NCBI GenBank assembly: GCA_904420265.1
Contig: CAJFUU010000019.1
Span: 1 to 17,570, forward strand
Direction: 5' to 3'
Length of the DNA stretch: 17,570 nt
Source of the DNA: an uncultured Clostridia bacterium
GTDB lineage: Bacteria > Bacillota > Clostridia > Christensenellales > Aristaeellaceae
Shown piece by piece: positions 6,558 through 14,167 of the stretch (its first letter is position 1; each line of letters starts with the position of its first letter). Both the position numbers and the translations under genes were made by a program. Below the pieces are notes generated by a model, which ran no database searches, had not been told where the DNA came from, and saw nothing but the letters and a program-made list of their open reading frames with translations.

Positions 6558-7415
6558 ATGGCAATGCAACTTCGAACCGGTGTTGTAGACGTTGGCGGCG
6601 GATTCCGCGGAATTTATGCCGCTGGCGTTTTTGACTATTGCATGGAACGCCATATCCGATTTGACCTGGGCGTCGGCGTATCCGCCGGGAGCGCGAACAT
6701 AGCCTCCTATGCCGCGGGACAGAAGCGGAGAAACTATAAGTTTTACACGGAATACGGGCAACGCAGGGAATATGCGAGCCTGCGCAATTTCCTGAAAAAA
6801 AGATCGTTTCTTGACCTCGACTATGTGTATGGAACGCTCAGCAATTCCGGGGGAGAATATCCGCTGGACTATGCCGCAATCATGAAAAATCCCATGGATA
6901 TGATTGTCGTGGCCACGGACGCCGTCAGCGGCGAGGCAAAGTATTTCGACAAGGGGGATCTGGCGCAGGATTATTATGAGATATTGAAGGCGTCCTCCGC
7001 CATACCGTTTGTATGCAGGCCCTATGAGGTTTACGGCAAAAAGTATTATGACGGGGCGCTGGCGGATCCCGCGCCCATGCAGAAGGCGTTTGATATGGGC
7101 TGCGAGCGAGTGGTCGTAATCCTGACCAAGCCCAGGAACGAAATCCGGGTTCCCGGCAAGGATATCCGGCTGGCCAGGGGCATTCAGAAAAATTATCCGG
7201 CAGCGGCCGAAAAACTTAGGCGACGCGCGGACAACTACAACGCCGGGGTGGCGCTGGCCAGGCAGTACGAGGGGCAGGGCAGGGCGTTGATTATCGCCCC
7301 GGATCATACCTGCGGCGTCAGCACGCTTACGCGCGACCCAAAGCTGCTCAAGCGTCTGTATGAAAAGGGCCTTGCGGACAGCAGGGCGATTGAGGATTTT
7401 CTGAGCAAGGCATAG
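6558..7415 (+). CDS. Patatin-like phospholipase (YjjU/RssA-like)
   Basis: A predicted serine lipid acyl hydrolase of 285 residues, close to the usual length of bacterial YjjU-like patatins. The oxyanion loop GGGFRGIY is at residues 13-20, the nucleophile Ser42 lies in GVSAG, and the dyad Asp165 lies in DGALADP, so the catalytic set is complete. No signal peptide or membrane segment is seen, so it is cytosolic or peripheral. ATG 6558 has GGAG 5-6 nt upstream; a second ATG two codons later is possible. It is first gene of a plus-strand pair, 25 bp before the cysteine-less radical SAM paralogue, and divergent from the active radical SAM gene. The natural substrate (phospholipid or other acyl ester) cannot be told from sequence. 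Confidence 0.9.
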   Translation: MAMQLRTGVVDVGGGFRGIYAAGVFDYCMERHIRFDLGVGVSAGSANIASYAAGQKRRNYKFYTEYGQRREYASLRNFLKKRSFLDLDYVYGTLSNSGGEYPLDYAAIMKNPMDMIVVATDAVSGEAKYFDKGDLAQDYYEILKASSAIPFVCRPYEVYGKKYYDGALADPAPMQKAFDMGCERVVVILTKPRNEIRVPGKDIRLARGIQKNYPAAAEKLRRRADNYNAGVALARQYEGQGRALIIAPDHTCGVSTLTRDPKLLKRLYEKGLADSRAIEDFLSKA

Positions 7416-7440
7416 AGCAAAACAATGGAGGCAAGCGCCC

Positions 7441-8454
7441 ATGATAGACAATACATTGAAAAGAACGCTGATCGAAACCTTTGTGCGGAAGACCCTGCGC
7501 GACATCAAGGATTCGCCGGAACGAGGCATTCGCAACCTTGTTGACATGGCGCTGAATTTCAGCAAGGGGCGGTTTCAAACGAGGTTTTTCCAAACAGCCC
7601 AGCGGCTATTGAGCAACGAGCACAGCGCCTATTACCGGCTTGTGCGCAATATCGCGCAGAATATTGACCATGAGCGCCTGCTGCGCTTCGGCATGAATAT
7701 CGGCTACAACGGCTGCACGCTGGGCGCAAAAAGGATACGGGAGATTGAGGCGGCGGAGGGCTTCAACATCCCCTGGGCGCTGTTTCTGGAGATTGACAGC
7801 CGGACTTTTCCCGAGCGCGGCGATGCGTATGGCGCTCTGCTCCGGCAGGGAAAAGAGCTGGGGATTTACACATGGTTTCTGCACGCGGACGAATTTGCCG
7901 ACGGCCTGTTCGACCTGATGGCTGGGCATGAAGATTGCGCGTTTATCCTCTTTTGCGAACCGGACGGCGAGTTTGAGCAGGTGCTGGACAGGGCCGCTGG
8001 ACTGAATCACCTCATGCTCAGCATCGCGCTGGAGGATCGGACCGAAGCGGCCTGCAGGCGTCTGCGCGAACGGGAAATGCTCTATGCGATTCATATGGAG
8101 TATTCACCGAAAAACATGAAGGATATTTTGAACGACAACCTTCTTTATGACACGCAGAACATGAACGCGACCTTCACAGCCTTTATGCCCGCTGAAAACA
8201 CCACGCGTGAGGAGCGGGAAATCCTTTACGACTATATTGTGCGCAAACGCGAGGAACAGGGGTTTGCGACGATTCTGTGGGAGACCGTAAGGGATGTGCT
8301 GGAGATTGACACGGTCATATCCGACGACGGCTGCTCCGCGGGTTTCCGGCCGGACGGTTCCTTCTTCACACTGGCCGGGCAGAGAAGGGACACCGACTGC
8401 AACCTGTTTTCATCGGATTTGAAAGATATACTGAAACGCTTTCTGAAAAAATGA
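7441..8454 (+). CDS. Radical SAM-like paralogue lacking the Fe-S cysteine motif
   Basis: A 337-residue protein that appears homologous to the radical SAM protein at 4974-6350. It has a matching N-terminal helical domain (SPERGIRNLVDMA against NPEENIPKLMALV) and the landmark EGFNIPWALFLEIDS (residues 106-120) against EGCNIPWAILLDPTS. LLRQGKELGIYTWFLHADEF parallels IIRQGKQMGTYMYIYTGGEP, and HEDCAFILF parallels HPDCEFLSF. Where the paralogue has CX3CX2C this protein has a short gap and no cysteines, and GGEP has become ADEF. It is therefore unlikely to bind the cluster or SAM in the normal way. The frame is intact and well started (GGAGG at 7427-7431, 9 nt before the ATG), which argues against decay. 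It follows the patatin gene by 25 bp. A partner, regulatory or substrate-binding role is inference. Confidence 0.75.
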   Translation: MIDNTLKRTLIETFVRKTLRDIKDSPERGIRNLVDMALNFSKGRFQTRFFQTAQRLLSNEHSAYYRLVRNIAQNIDHERLLRFGMNIGYNGCTLGAKRIREIEAAEGFNIPWALFLEIDSRTFPERGDAYGALLRQGKELGIYTWFLHADEFADGLFDLMAGHEDCAFILFCEPDGEFEQVLDRAAGLNHLMLSIALEDRTEAACRRLREREMLYAIHMEYSPKNMKDILNDNLLYDTQNMNATFTAFMPAENTTREEREILYDYIVRKREEQGFATILWETVRDVLEIDTVISDDGCSAGFRPDGSFFTLAGQRRDTDCNLFSSDLKDILKRFLKK

Positions 8455-8463
8455 CGCGGGAAA

Positions 8464-8921
8464 AGCGCCGGAACATTCCGGCGCTTCAGCTTGTAAAAAA
8501 GCATTTTTGACAAGCAGGCGGACGGGGGAGTGCCCCCCGCTGGATACCACGACTCAAATTGAAAATTTGAGCCGTGGTAGTTTTGCCTTTGGCGAGATTG
8601 CAGAATCCCGCAGGATTCTGTGCCTCCGGACACCCTCTCCAATTTCCGCCCGTGCTGCTTTGCGGCACAAACGAAAATTGTGAGGAAGCGATTTTTTCTG
8701 GAAAATGGGATTTCCCAATGCAAGAATCGCCCCGTCCCCGATGTACGCGAGGCGGTTTTGCCGATTTTTCAAATCGTCAAAAGCGGTCGGCTTTGGTCGA
8801 CTTGAAAACCCTGTGGGATTTTTAACCTGCCGTCGAATACGATGAAAGCGCGAAAGGGCTTCCGCCCTCCCGTTCTCTCTTGGTTTTTTGACACCTGAAG
8901 CGCCGGAACATTCCAGCGCTT
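8464..8921. repeat. Hairpin-dense element bounded by 23-bp direct repeats
   Basis: No gene lies here. The bounding repeats at 8464-8486 and 8899-8921 are 23 bp, differ at one base, and are each a hairpin. Inside them GCGCTTCAG (8481-8489) and CTGAAGCGC (8895-8903) form an inverted repeat. Consecutive hairpins lie between: 8489-8515, 8524-8538, 8545-8579 (15 paired bases, GAA loop), 8601-8620 (8 bp perfect), 8640-8680 with an inner 8652-8668, 8766-8808 (about 20 pairs with few mismatches) and 8855-8868. It may be a mobile repeat inserted at a terminator, or a structured RNA. Confidence 0.5.
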
Positions 8922-8925
8922 TTTT
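8899..8925 (+). terminator. Terminator-type hairpin between convergent genes
   Basis: The stem AGCGC-GGAA / TTCC-GCGCT with one mismatch is followed by a T run (8920-8925) on the plus strand. It ends just before the TetR stop codon. The copy at 8464-8486 is perfectly paired but lacks a T run, though it directly follows the radical SAM-like gene. The plus-strand genes upstream probably end at one of the two. Confidence 0.6.
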
Positions 8926-8926
8926 G

Positions 8927-9469
8927 CTATTCATCGTATTTCTGAAGGATGTATTTGGATGTGGAAACGACGCAGGAGAAGAAGTGTGGGAGAAACTTTT
9001 CCGGGGGCTCGCAGTTTTCATCGCTGATCCAGCGAAACGTGGTATTGATGAGGGCGTCGAGAAAAAACTCGACATAAAACGAGCTGTCCTCGTCGATCAG
9101 GGCTTCCTTTAACCGCTCCTGCAAAAGCGGGCGCAGGATTTCGTGGATATGCTCGCGCAGCGAATTCTGCCCCTCTACCGCCAGCGCGTTGCGGTAAAAG
9201 CCGCGGCTGTCGTACATGATGCGGCCCAGGGCCATCAGGGCGGCAATCGGGTCGTCCGCCGGAGCCATATCCATGACCTTGATGAAGTCCATATCAAAAA
9301 TCCAATTCATCAATTCATACTTGTCCCGAAAGTGATAATAAAAACTCTTTCGGTTCATATCGCATTTCTGACATATATCCGCCACGCTGATTTTCTGAAA
9401 CGGAAACTGCCGCATCAGATCCTTTAAGGCGGACGCCAGCGCGCGCTTGGTAATATTTGAATCTGCCAA
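8927..9469 (-). CDS. TetR/AcrR-family transcriptional regulator
   Basis: 180 residues, typical of the family. The N-terminal helix-turn-helix is ITKRALASALKDLMRQFPF, then ISVADICQKCDMNRKSFYYHF and the RDKYELMNWIF helix, close to DhaS-like TetR proteins. The C-terminal part is all-helical and presumably binds a ligand. The start is TTG at 9469: a perfect AGGAGG lies 7 nt upstream (9477-9482), and no ATG fits. The promoter is at 9736-9764, leaving a leader of about 260 nt. Its gene lies between two copies of a shared operator (6416-6498 and 9798-9879), so it is the natural candidate to control the radical SAM, patatin and Ca2+ ATPase promoters. That link is inferred from position only. Confidence 0.9.
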   Translation of the reverse strand: MADSNITKRALASALKDLMRQFPFQKISVADICQKCDMNRKSFYYHFRDKYELMNWIFDMDFIKVMDMAPADDPIAALMALGRIMYDSRGFYRNALAVEGQNSLREHIHEILRPLLQERLKEALIDEDSSFYVEFFLDALINTTFRWISDENCEPPEKFLPHFFSCVVSTSKYILQKYDE

Positions 9470-9482
9470 CCCGGAACCTCCT

Positions 9483-9735
9483 CTGTCTCACAAATATCGC
9501 TGCGGCGCGCCGCGACAAGCGGGCGCATCCAGGCTGCAAATCGGTTGCCACTGCAAGCAGGCCCAATGCCCATGCGACTTCTTCCAAAGGCGAACGCTTG
9601 TCGCGAAGGACGGCGGCTCATATATAAAAGCAGACAATTCCTACTCGCAGCAACAGCGGATAAGGTTCGCCGGTTTGGATGCAGGAAATTCAAAACCTGC
9701 GCGCAGGCATCGCCGAACGCTGTGCAAGTTACTTC
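9483..9735. other. TetR leader region, no gene seen
   Basis: This is the transcribed leader between the TetR promoter and its start codon. I find no recognisable ORF, riboswitch or strong hairpin in it. Its length is unusual for a repressor gene. Confidence 0.4.
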
Positions 9736-9764
9736 ATTATGTCACATATACTATACCATGTCCA
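9736..9764 (-). promoter_or_regulatory. Promoter of the TetR gene
   Basis: On the minus strand, TGGACA (9764-9759), a 17-nt spacer and CATAAT (9741-9736). It lies 33 bp from the nearest box of the shared operator (9798). Confidence 0.55.
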
Positions 9765-9797
9765 CCGCTTTTTCAAGACGGTTTTTCCGTTCATTTT

Positions 9798-9879
9798 GGG
9801 ACAGAATCTCCAATGTGTCCCAAAAGGTAACACATTTTCCGATGTGAGAAAAAGTTGGACGCCTCAAAAGAGCTGTCCC
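9798..9879. promoter_or_regulatory. Second copy of the shared quasi-palindromic operator
   Basis: The boxes are GGGACAG (9798-9804), GTCCC (9817-9821), GTAACAC (9827-9833), a weaker right half-site GTGAGAA (9844-9850), GGAC (9857-9860) and GTCCC (9875-9879). Relative to GTAACAC, the boxes sit at the same distances as at 6416-6498, except for a one-base shift of the leftmost box. GGACGCCT is also shared by both copies. Confidence 0.7.
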
Positions 9880-9908
9880 ATGACAAGAACCAAGAATCCC
9901 CCTATAAT
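9880..9908 (+). promoter_or_regulatory. Promoter of the Ca2+ ATPase gene
   Basis: -35 ATGACA (9880-9885), a 17-nt spacer and a perfect TATAAT (9903-9908). The operator box CTGTCCC directly abuts the -35, so a bound protein would be placed to affect polymerase. Confidence 0.7.
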
Positions 9909-9940
9909 GTCCATACACCATTTCCGAAGGAGGAAGTCAC

Positions 9941-12556
9941 GTGGCATACCATAACGAAACCACAGAAACGGTCGTTTCACAGCTTGACTCTGACGCAGTC
10001 AGAGGTTTGAGCGCGAAGCAGGCGCGTGAGCGGTTGCAGCAGTATGGAGAAAACAAGCTGCGGGAAAAGAAGAAAAAGACCAACTGGCAGCGGTTTCTGG
10101 AACAGTTCAAGGACGTTATGATCCTGATTCTGCTTGTGGCAGCCGCCATATCTTTTGTAATCGCCTGCGTGGAGGGTAATCCCAAGGAATTTTTTGAACC
10201 GGTGCTGATTTTGCTGATTGTGATTCTGAACGCCATTATGGGCGTCATGCAGGAGAGCAAGGCGGAAAAGGCGCTGGACGCGCTCAAAAACCTTTCCGCG
10301 CCGCATGCGCGCGTGATCCGCGACGGCGCGGAGCAGGTGATTGACGCGGCCGGACTGGTGCCGGGCGACGTAATCCGCCTGGAGGCCGGCGATTTTGTCC
10401 CGGCCGACGCGCGGCTGCTTCGCAGCGCCGCTCTCAAGAGCGAGGAATCAGCGCTGACCGGCGAATCCGTGCCCTCGGAAAAGGACGCGAACGCGATTGT
10501 GGATGAAAATGCGCCGCTGGGCGACCGCAGCAACATGGTGTTTTCCGGCTGCTCCATCACCTACGGCACCGCCACCGCCGTCGTGACCGGCACGGGCATG
10601 AATACCGAGATGGGCAAAATCGCCAACCTTCTGGACAATGAAGAAGACGGCCAGACGCCCCTGCAGCAGAAGCTGGCGCAGCTTGGCAAGTATCTGGGCA
10701 TTCTGGCGCTGGCCGCCTGCGCAATCATATTCGTGGTTGGCCTCGTAAACGGCATTCCCGCGCTGGAGATCTTCATGACGGCCGTCTCCCTGGCCGTTTC
10801 CGCCATCCCGGAAGGACTGCCGGCCATTGTGACGATTGTGCTGTCCATCGGCGTGCAGCGCATGGTGAAGAAAAACGCCATCATCCGCCGCCTGCCCGCC
10901 GTGGAAACGCTGGGCGGCGCTTCAGTCATCTGTTCGGACAAGACCGGCACGCTGACGCAAAACCGCATGACCCTTGTGAGCGCCTATGTAGACGGCACGC
11001 AAATGCAGGAAAACATCGGCGACAGCAATTCCGAGGCGGTCCGGCAGCTTTTGCGCTACGGCACGCTTTGCTGCGACGGGTCGGTTGCCTTCCACGGCGC
11101 GGAGGTGCAGCACATCGGCGACCCCACGGAGACGGCCATCGTGCTGGCGGCGCACAAAAACGGCATGCCCAAGGAGGCGCTGAACCGCGACTATCCCCGG
11201 CTGGCGGAGCTGCCCTTTGACTCCGACCGCAAGCTGATGAGCACAGTGAACCGCATCGACGGCAAGAACATCGTCATCGTCAAGGGCGCGTTTGACGTAA
11301 TGGCCAAGCGCTGTATAGCGGGAGACATCGAAGCCGCCCGTTCCATGAACGAGGAGATGAGTTCCGCCGCTTTGCGGGTGCTGGCCATCGGCTATAAAGA
11401 AATTGAGCGCGTGCCGGACACGCCCACTTCGGAAGAACTGGAAAGCGGGCTGACCTTCATGGGGCTTGTGGGCATGATCGACCCGCCGCGCCCCGAGGCC
11501 AGGGAAGCCGTGAAGACCTGCCGTGCGGCGGGCATCAAGCCGGTGATGATCACCGGCGACCATGTGGTGACGGCCTCGGCCATCGCCAAGAGCCTGGGCA
11601 TCATGCAGCCTGGGGATTTGGCCATTGCGGGCGCGGAGTTGGACGCGATGACGGATGCGGAGCTGGATCTGCAGGTGGAAAATATCTCGGTATACGCCCG
11701 CGTATCCCCGGAGAACAAAATCCGCATCGTGAAGGCGTGGCAGCGCAAGGGCCACGTGGTGGCCATGACGGGCGACGGCGTCAACGACGCGCCGGCGCTG
11801 AAAGCCGCAGACATTGGCTGCGCCATGGGCATTACAGGCACGGACGTGGCCAAGGGCGCGGCGGACATGACGCTGACCGACGACAACTTTGCCACCATCG
11901 TCGATGCGGTGCGCGAAGGCCGCGGCATCTACGCCAACATCAAGAAGGTGGTCGGGTTCCTGTTGGGTACCAACATCGGCGAGGTCATCACCGTGTTTGT
12001 GGCGATGCTGCTGTGGCACAAGAGCCCGCTGATGAGCATGCAGCTTTTGTGGATCAACCTGGTGACCGACAGCCTGCCGGCCATTGCCTTGGGCATGGAG
12101 GCGGTGGAAAGCGATGTGATGGAGCGAAAGCCCAAGCCCAAGGACGAGAGCCTGTTTGCCCACGGCTACGGCGTGCGCATCGTTTTGCAGGGCGTTATGT
12201 TCGGCATATTGTCGTTGGTAGCGTTCTGGCTGGGCGAGCGGTTGACCGGACTGGAGGCGGGCGGACAGACCATGGCGTTTACCGTGCTGGCGCTTTCGCA
12301 GATCGTGCAGGCGTATAACATGCGCTCCGAACACTCCCTGTTCAGGATTGGGCCGTTTTCCAACCATAACCTCAACCGGGCGGCGTTGGTTTCCCTGCTG
12401 CTGATGGCGCTGGTGCTGTTCACGCCCGTGCGCACCGCTTTCGGGCTGATCGTTTTGCCGGTCGAGGGCTACGCCATGGCGCTGGGCCTGATCCTCATCC
12501 CGCTTGTGGTGATGGAATGTTCCAAAGCCTTTGGGCTGACAAAGCACCACAAGTAA
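9941..12556 (+). CDS. P-type Ca2+-transporting ATPase (type IIA)
   Basis: An 871-residue cation pump of the SERCA/PMR1-like group, expected to export Ca2+ across the cytoplasmic membrane with ATP. Landmarks in order: N-terminal cytosolic part with ARERLQQYGENKL; helices M1-M2; actuator motif TGESVPSEK; M4 with AIPEGLPA; phosphorylated Asp333 in SDKTGTLTQNR; nucleotide domain with KGAFDVM; hinge MITGDH and TGDGVNDAPALKAADIG; M5 with GTNIGEVITVF; M6 with NLVTDSLPA; four more C-terminal helices. The Glu in M4, Asn and Glu in M5 and Asn/Thr-Asp in M6 that bind Ca2+ in relatives are all present. GTG 9941 has AAGGAGG 7 nt upstream. It stands alone behind a promoter whose control region matches the radical SAM/patatin one. 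Mn2+ as substrate cannot be excluded. Confidence 0.94.
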   Translation: MAYHNETTETVVSQLDSDAVRGLSAKQARERLQQYGENKLREKKKKTNWQRFLEQFKDVMILILLVAAAISFVIACVEGNPKEFFEPVLILLIVILNAIMGVMQESKAEKALDALKNLSAPHARVIRDGAEQVIDAAGLVPGDVIRLEAGDFVPADARLLRSAALKSEESALTGESVPSEKDANAIVDENAPLGDRSNMVFSGCSITYGTATAVVTGTGMNTEMGKIANLLDNEEDGQTPLQQKLAQLGKYLGILALAACAIIFVVGLVNGIPALEIFMTAVSLAVSAIPEGLPAIVTIVLSIGVQRMVKKNAIIRRLPAVETLGGASVICSDKTGTLTQNRMTLVSAYVDGTQMQENIGDSNSEAVRQLLRYGTLCCDGSVAFHGAEVQHIGDPTETAIVLAAHKNGMPKEALNRDYPRLAELPFDSDRKLMSTVNRIDGKNIVIVKGAFDVMAKRCIAGDIEAARSMNEEMSSAALRVLAIGYKEIERVPDTPTSEELESGLTFMGLVGMIDPPRPEAREAVKTCRAAGIKPVMITGDHVVTASAIAKSLGIMQPGDLAIAGAELDAMTDAELDLQVENISVYARVSPENKIRIVKAWQRKGHVVAMTGDGVNDAPALKAADIGCAMGITGTDVAKGAADMTLTDDNFATIVDAVREGRGIYANIKKVVGFLLGTNIGEVITVFVAMLLWHKSPLMSMQLLWINLVTDSLPAIALGMEAVESDVMERKPKPKDESLFAHGYGVRIVLQGVMFGILSLVAFWLGERLTGLEAGGQTMAFTVLALSQIVQAYNMRSEHSLFRIGPFSNHNLNRAALVSLLLMALVLFTPVRTAFGLIVLPVEGYAMALGLILIPLVVMECSKAFGLTKHHK

Positions 12557-12605
12557 GCGGATGTACGCGATTGAGCCGCGTGAAACGCGCTCTTGACATA
12601 GATTC

Positions 12606-12640
12606 TGCCTGCCGTTGGCTCGCATGGCCAACGGCAGGCA
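12606..12640. terminator. Strong 14-bp perfect hairpin after the Ca2+ ATPase
   Basis: TGCCTGCCGTTGGC (12606-12619) pairs perfectly with 12627-12640 across a 7-nt loop. No T run follows on either strand, so it is a poor classical terminator. It may still end transcription or protect the ATPase mRNA 3' end. Confidence 0.5.
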
Positions 12641-12722
12641 TCATACGATGTATCCGTTGAAAGCGTTTCCGTGCCTTTCACAAAGCGGCCTGTCAATGGC
12701 CCAATATGGACGGGGGATTTTC

Positions 12723-13259
12723 ATGAAGAAGCAGCGTGTAATGGGGATATTGAGTTTGATCTTGGGCATATTCCTGCTTTTCGCCGGCATTTACGCGCTC
12801 TCACATCTGCGGACCACATTCGCCGGCATGATCGTGTTTTATGGCGTCCTGGCGGTCTTCACCGGCATTGTAGACATTGTTTCCTGCGCAAAAATGGATT
12901 ACAGCACGGGCTTTGTCCCGGTTATCGGGCTGGCTTCCGGCGCTTTCAGCATTGCCGCAGGGGTTATGCTGCTGTTTCATCCCGCGGCGGGAGGCATATC
13001 CCTGATGATTCTATTCCCAATCTGGTTTATCGCCCACTGCGTTTCCGAGCTGGAGAGGCTGCCCTGCATCCGCTATGAGCGCGGAGAAGGATACTATATC
13101 TTTGCGCTGACGGTCAATATTATCGGCCTGATCCTGGGCGCGATGCTGCTGTTTTCCCCGTTCCTCTCGCTGTTTTCGCTTCCGGTGATAACGGGCGCCT
13201 ACCTGGTTTTGCTGGGGATCAACAGCATTGTTCTGGGCGTGCAGAATATCGTTCAATGA
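12723..13259 (+). CDS. HdeD/DUF308-like membrane protein
   Basis: A 178-residue integral membrane protein with about six hydrophobic helices and short loops, matching HdeD-type proteins in length and pattern (helix pairs with G-rich turns, as in GILSLILGIFLLFAGIYAL and VIGLASGAFSIAAGVMLLF). In E. coli HdeD is acid-resistance associated; a function here is not established. ATG 12723 is chosen because GGGGGA (12712-12717) lies 5 nt upstream and a hydrophobic helix follows MKKQR; the frame opens earlier, but that part covers the preceding hairpin. A cre-like sequence (TGAAAGCGTTTCC, 12658-12670) lies upstream. It is followed after 91 bp by another small membrane protein. Confidence 0.8.
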   Translation: MKKQRVMGILSLILGIFLLFAGIYALSHLRTTFAGMIVFYGVLAVFTGIVDIVSCAKMDYSTGFVPVIGLASGAFSIAAGVMLLFHPAAGGISLMILFPIWFIAHCVSELERLPCIRYERGEGYYIFALTVNIIGLILGAMLLFSPFLSLFSLPVITGAYLVLLGINSIVLGVQNIVQ

Positions 13260-13350
13260 TAGGCGGATAAAACGGAGAGCTATCTGACGGAAAGCGCATT
13301 GCGAATTGGCGCGCTCTTCTGCTGAAAAAACACGACAAGGAAGCGCTTTC

Positions 13351-13881
13351 ATGGAAACGAAATTTGGGAAATTCATTACCACCAAGACCTTCGCGGTGCT
13401 TTTCATTGCAATTCTGGTGGCAGCCATGGGATACATGGGCGTGCGGATTGGAAATGCGGTGGAATGGCTCTGCGGGGCGCGGCTGTATATCCCGATCGCC
13501 GCGTTGCTTGCGCTGATGCTCTTCATGCTGGCGTATACGCAGAACGCCAGGGCTGAAAAGCGGTATTTGCGGGTAACGCCGTCGGCCCATCGCCGCGGTG
13601 CGCAGGACAATCGGAGCCGGGAGCATTGGAACGCTTATGTGCGCGGCGAAAAGATGCGAATGACACAAAAAGTATGGGGAACCCCTCAGGCATGGAGGAC
13701 CGCTTGCCCGCCTGAGGGGTATGTAAAAGCCTCTTTGCAGCGCAAAGCCAATCAATCCGCTTCGTCGACGCGCTCAATTTTGAAGATGACCGGCCGCGTT
13801 CCGTCGGAGCAGCAGGCGATCATGGTGTTCTCCTGGTTCATCCATCCCTTCATGATGGAACCGCCCTGCAGGCCGGTGTAG
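13351..13881 (+). CDS. Small membrane protein with an overlong C-terminal tail
   Basis: I recognise no family. ATG 13351 has AAGGAAG 7 nt upstream. The first 75 residues are convincing: METKFGKFITTKTF, two hydrophobic helices (about residues 13-35 and 46-66), then a basic NARAEKRYLR. After about residue 75 the sequence becomes low in pattern, reads through a hairpin (13681-13720), and overlaps the opposite-strand gene (13752-14147) by 130 bp, which is unusual. The native protein probably ended earlier and lost its stop by mutation or frameshift; a neighbouring frame stops at about 13711. It shares direction with the HdeD-like gene and may be co-transcribed with it. Confidence 0.5.
   Translation: METKFGKFITTKTFAVLFIAILVAAMGYMGVRIGNAVEWLCGARLYIPIAALLALMLFMLAYTQNARAEKRYLRVTPSAHRRGAQDNRSREHWNAYVRGEKMRMTQKVWGTPQAWRTACPPEGYVKASLQRKANQSASSTRSILKMTGRVPSEQQAIMVFSWFIHPFMMEPPCRPV
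13681..13720. terminator. Hairpin between convergent genes
   Basis: ACCCCTCAGGC (13681-13691) pairs with GCCTGAGGGGT (13710-13720) across an 18-nt loop. On the minus strand a T5 run follows about 10 nt later, so it probably serves the TIGR04076-type gene; it is a weak terminator by form. Confidence 0.45.
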
Positions 13882-14147
13882 ATATACCGGGCGATGGCGT
13901 CCCACGCTTCCGAGCAGTGCGGCATTTTCGGGCCGCCCGCCACGGTGTTGGGATCGGCGCTGGTCTTGACCAAAGTGTTTTGACCCATGTGCCAGAAATC
14001 ATCCCGGTCGTCGCTCCGTTCAAAGATGAACTCGTCTCCCACGTTGTAACAGGCACACGCGCCGGCATTGGGATCGGCGCAGTATTGCCGCTGCAACTCC
14101 GGATACAGCTTTTTGTCGATGACGGTGAGCTTGATTTTGTGTTTCAT
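13752..14147 (-). CDS. TIGR04076-type small protein
   Basis: 131 residues. It resembles the TIGR04076 family of small uncharacterised proteins: a start of the form MKHKIKLTVIDKKLYPEL, a middle part with CACYNVGDEFIFE, HCSEAWDAIARYIYTGLQGG, and an ending DGTRPVIFKIERVD. The Cys-rich segments (YCADPNAGACACY; ACCSDGTRP) are typical and suggest redox or metal involvement, but no activity is known. ATG 14147 has GAAGGAGAA 9-11 nt upstream. It has its own promoter (14193-14221) and lies downstream of the FMN-reductase-like gene in the same direction, so it may also be read from there. Confidence 0.75.
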   Translation of the reverse strand: MKHKIKLTVIDKKLYPELQRQYCADPNAGACACYNVGDEFIFERSDDRDDFWHMGQNTLVKTSADPNTVAGGPKMPHCSEAWDAIARYIYTGLQGGSIMKGWMNQENTMIACCSDGTRPVIFKIERVDEAD

Positions 14148-14167
14148 AATGCTCTGTTCTCCTTCCT

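Noticed and set aside
6351..7565. The radical SAM open frame continues upstream on the minus strand to 7565
   Set aside because: That part crosses the divergent promoters and lies opposite the patatin gene; ATG 6350 has a strong ribosome site and the family N-terminus begins there.
9798..9850. Left arm of the second operator as a promoter toward the TetR gene
   Set aside because: CTGTCCC is followed by a poor -35 and no -10 at 17 nt; a better TetR promoter lies at 9736-9764.
10922..12631. A 569-codon minus-strand open frame opposite the Ca2+ ATPase
   Set aside because: It is a GC-rich shadow of the ATPase: His- and Arg-rich, with no family resemblance and no ribosome site.
12615..12722. Earlier start for the HdeD-like gene
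   Set aside because: The upstream residues come from the hairpin at 12606-12640 and have no ribosome site; 12723 has both a site and a normal membrane-protein start.
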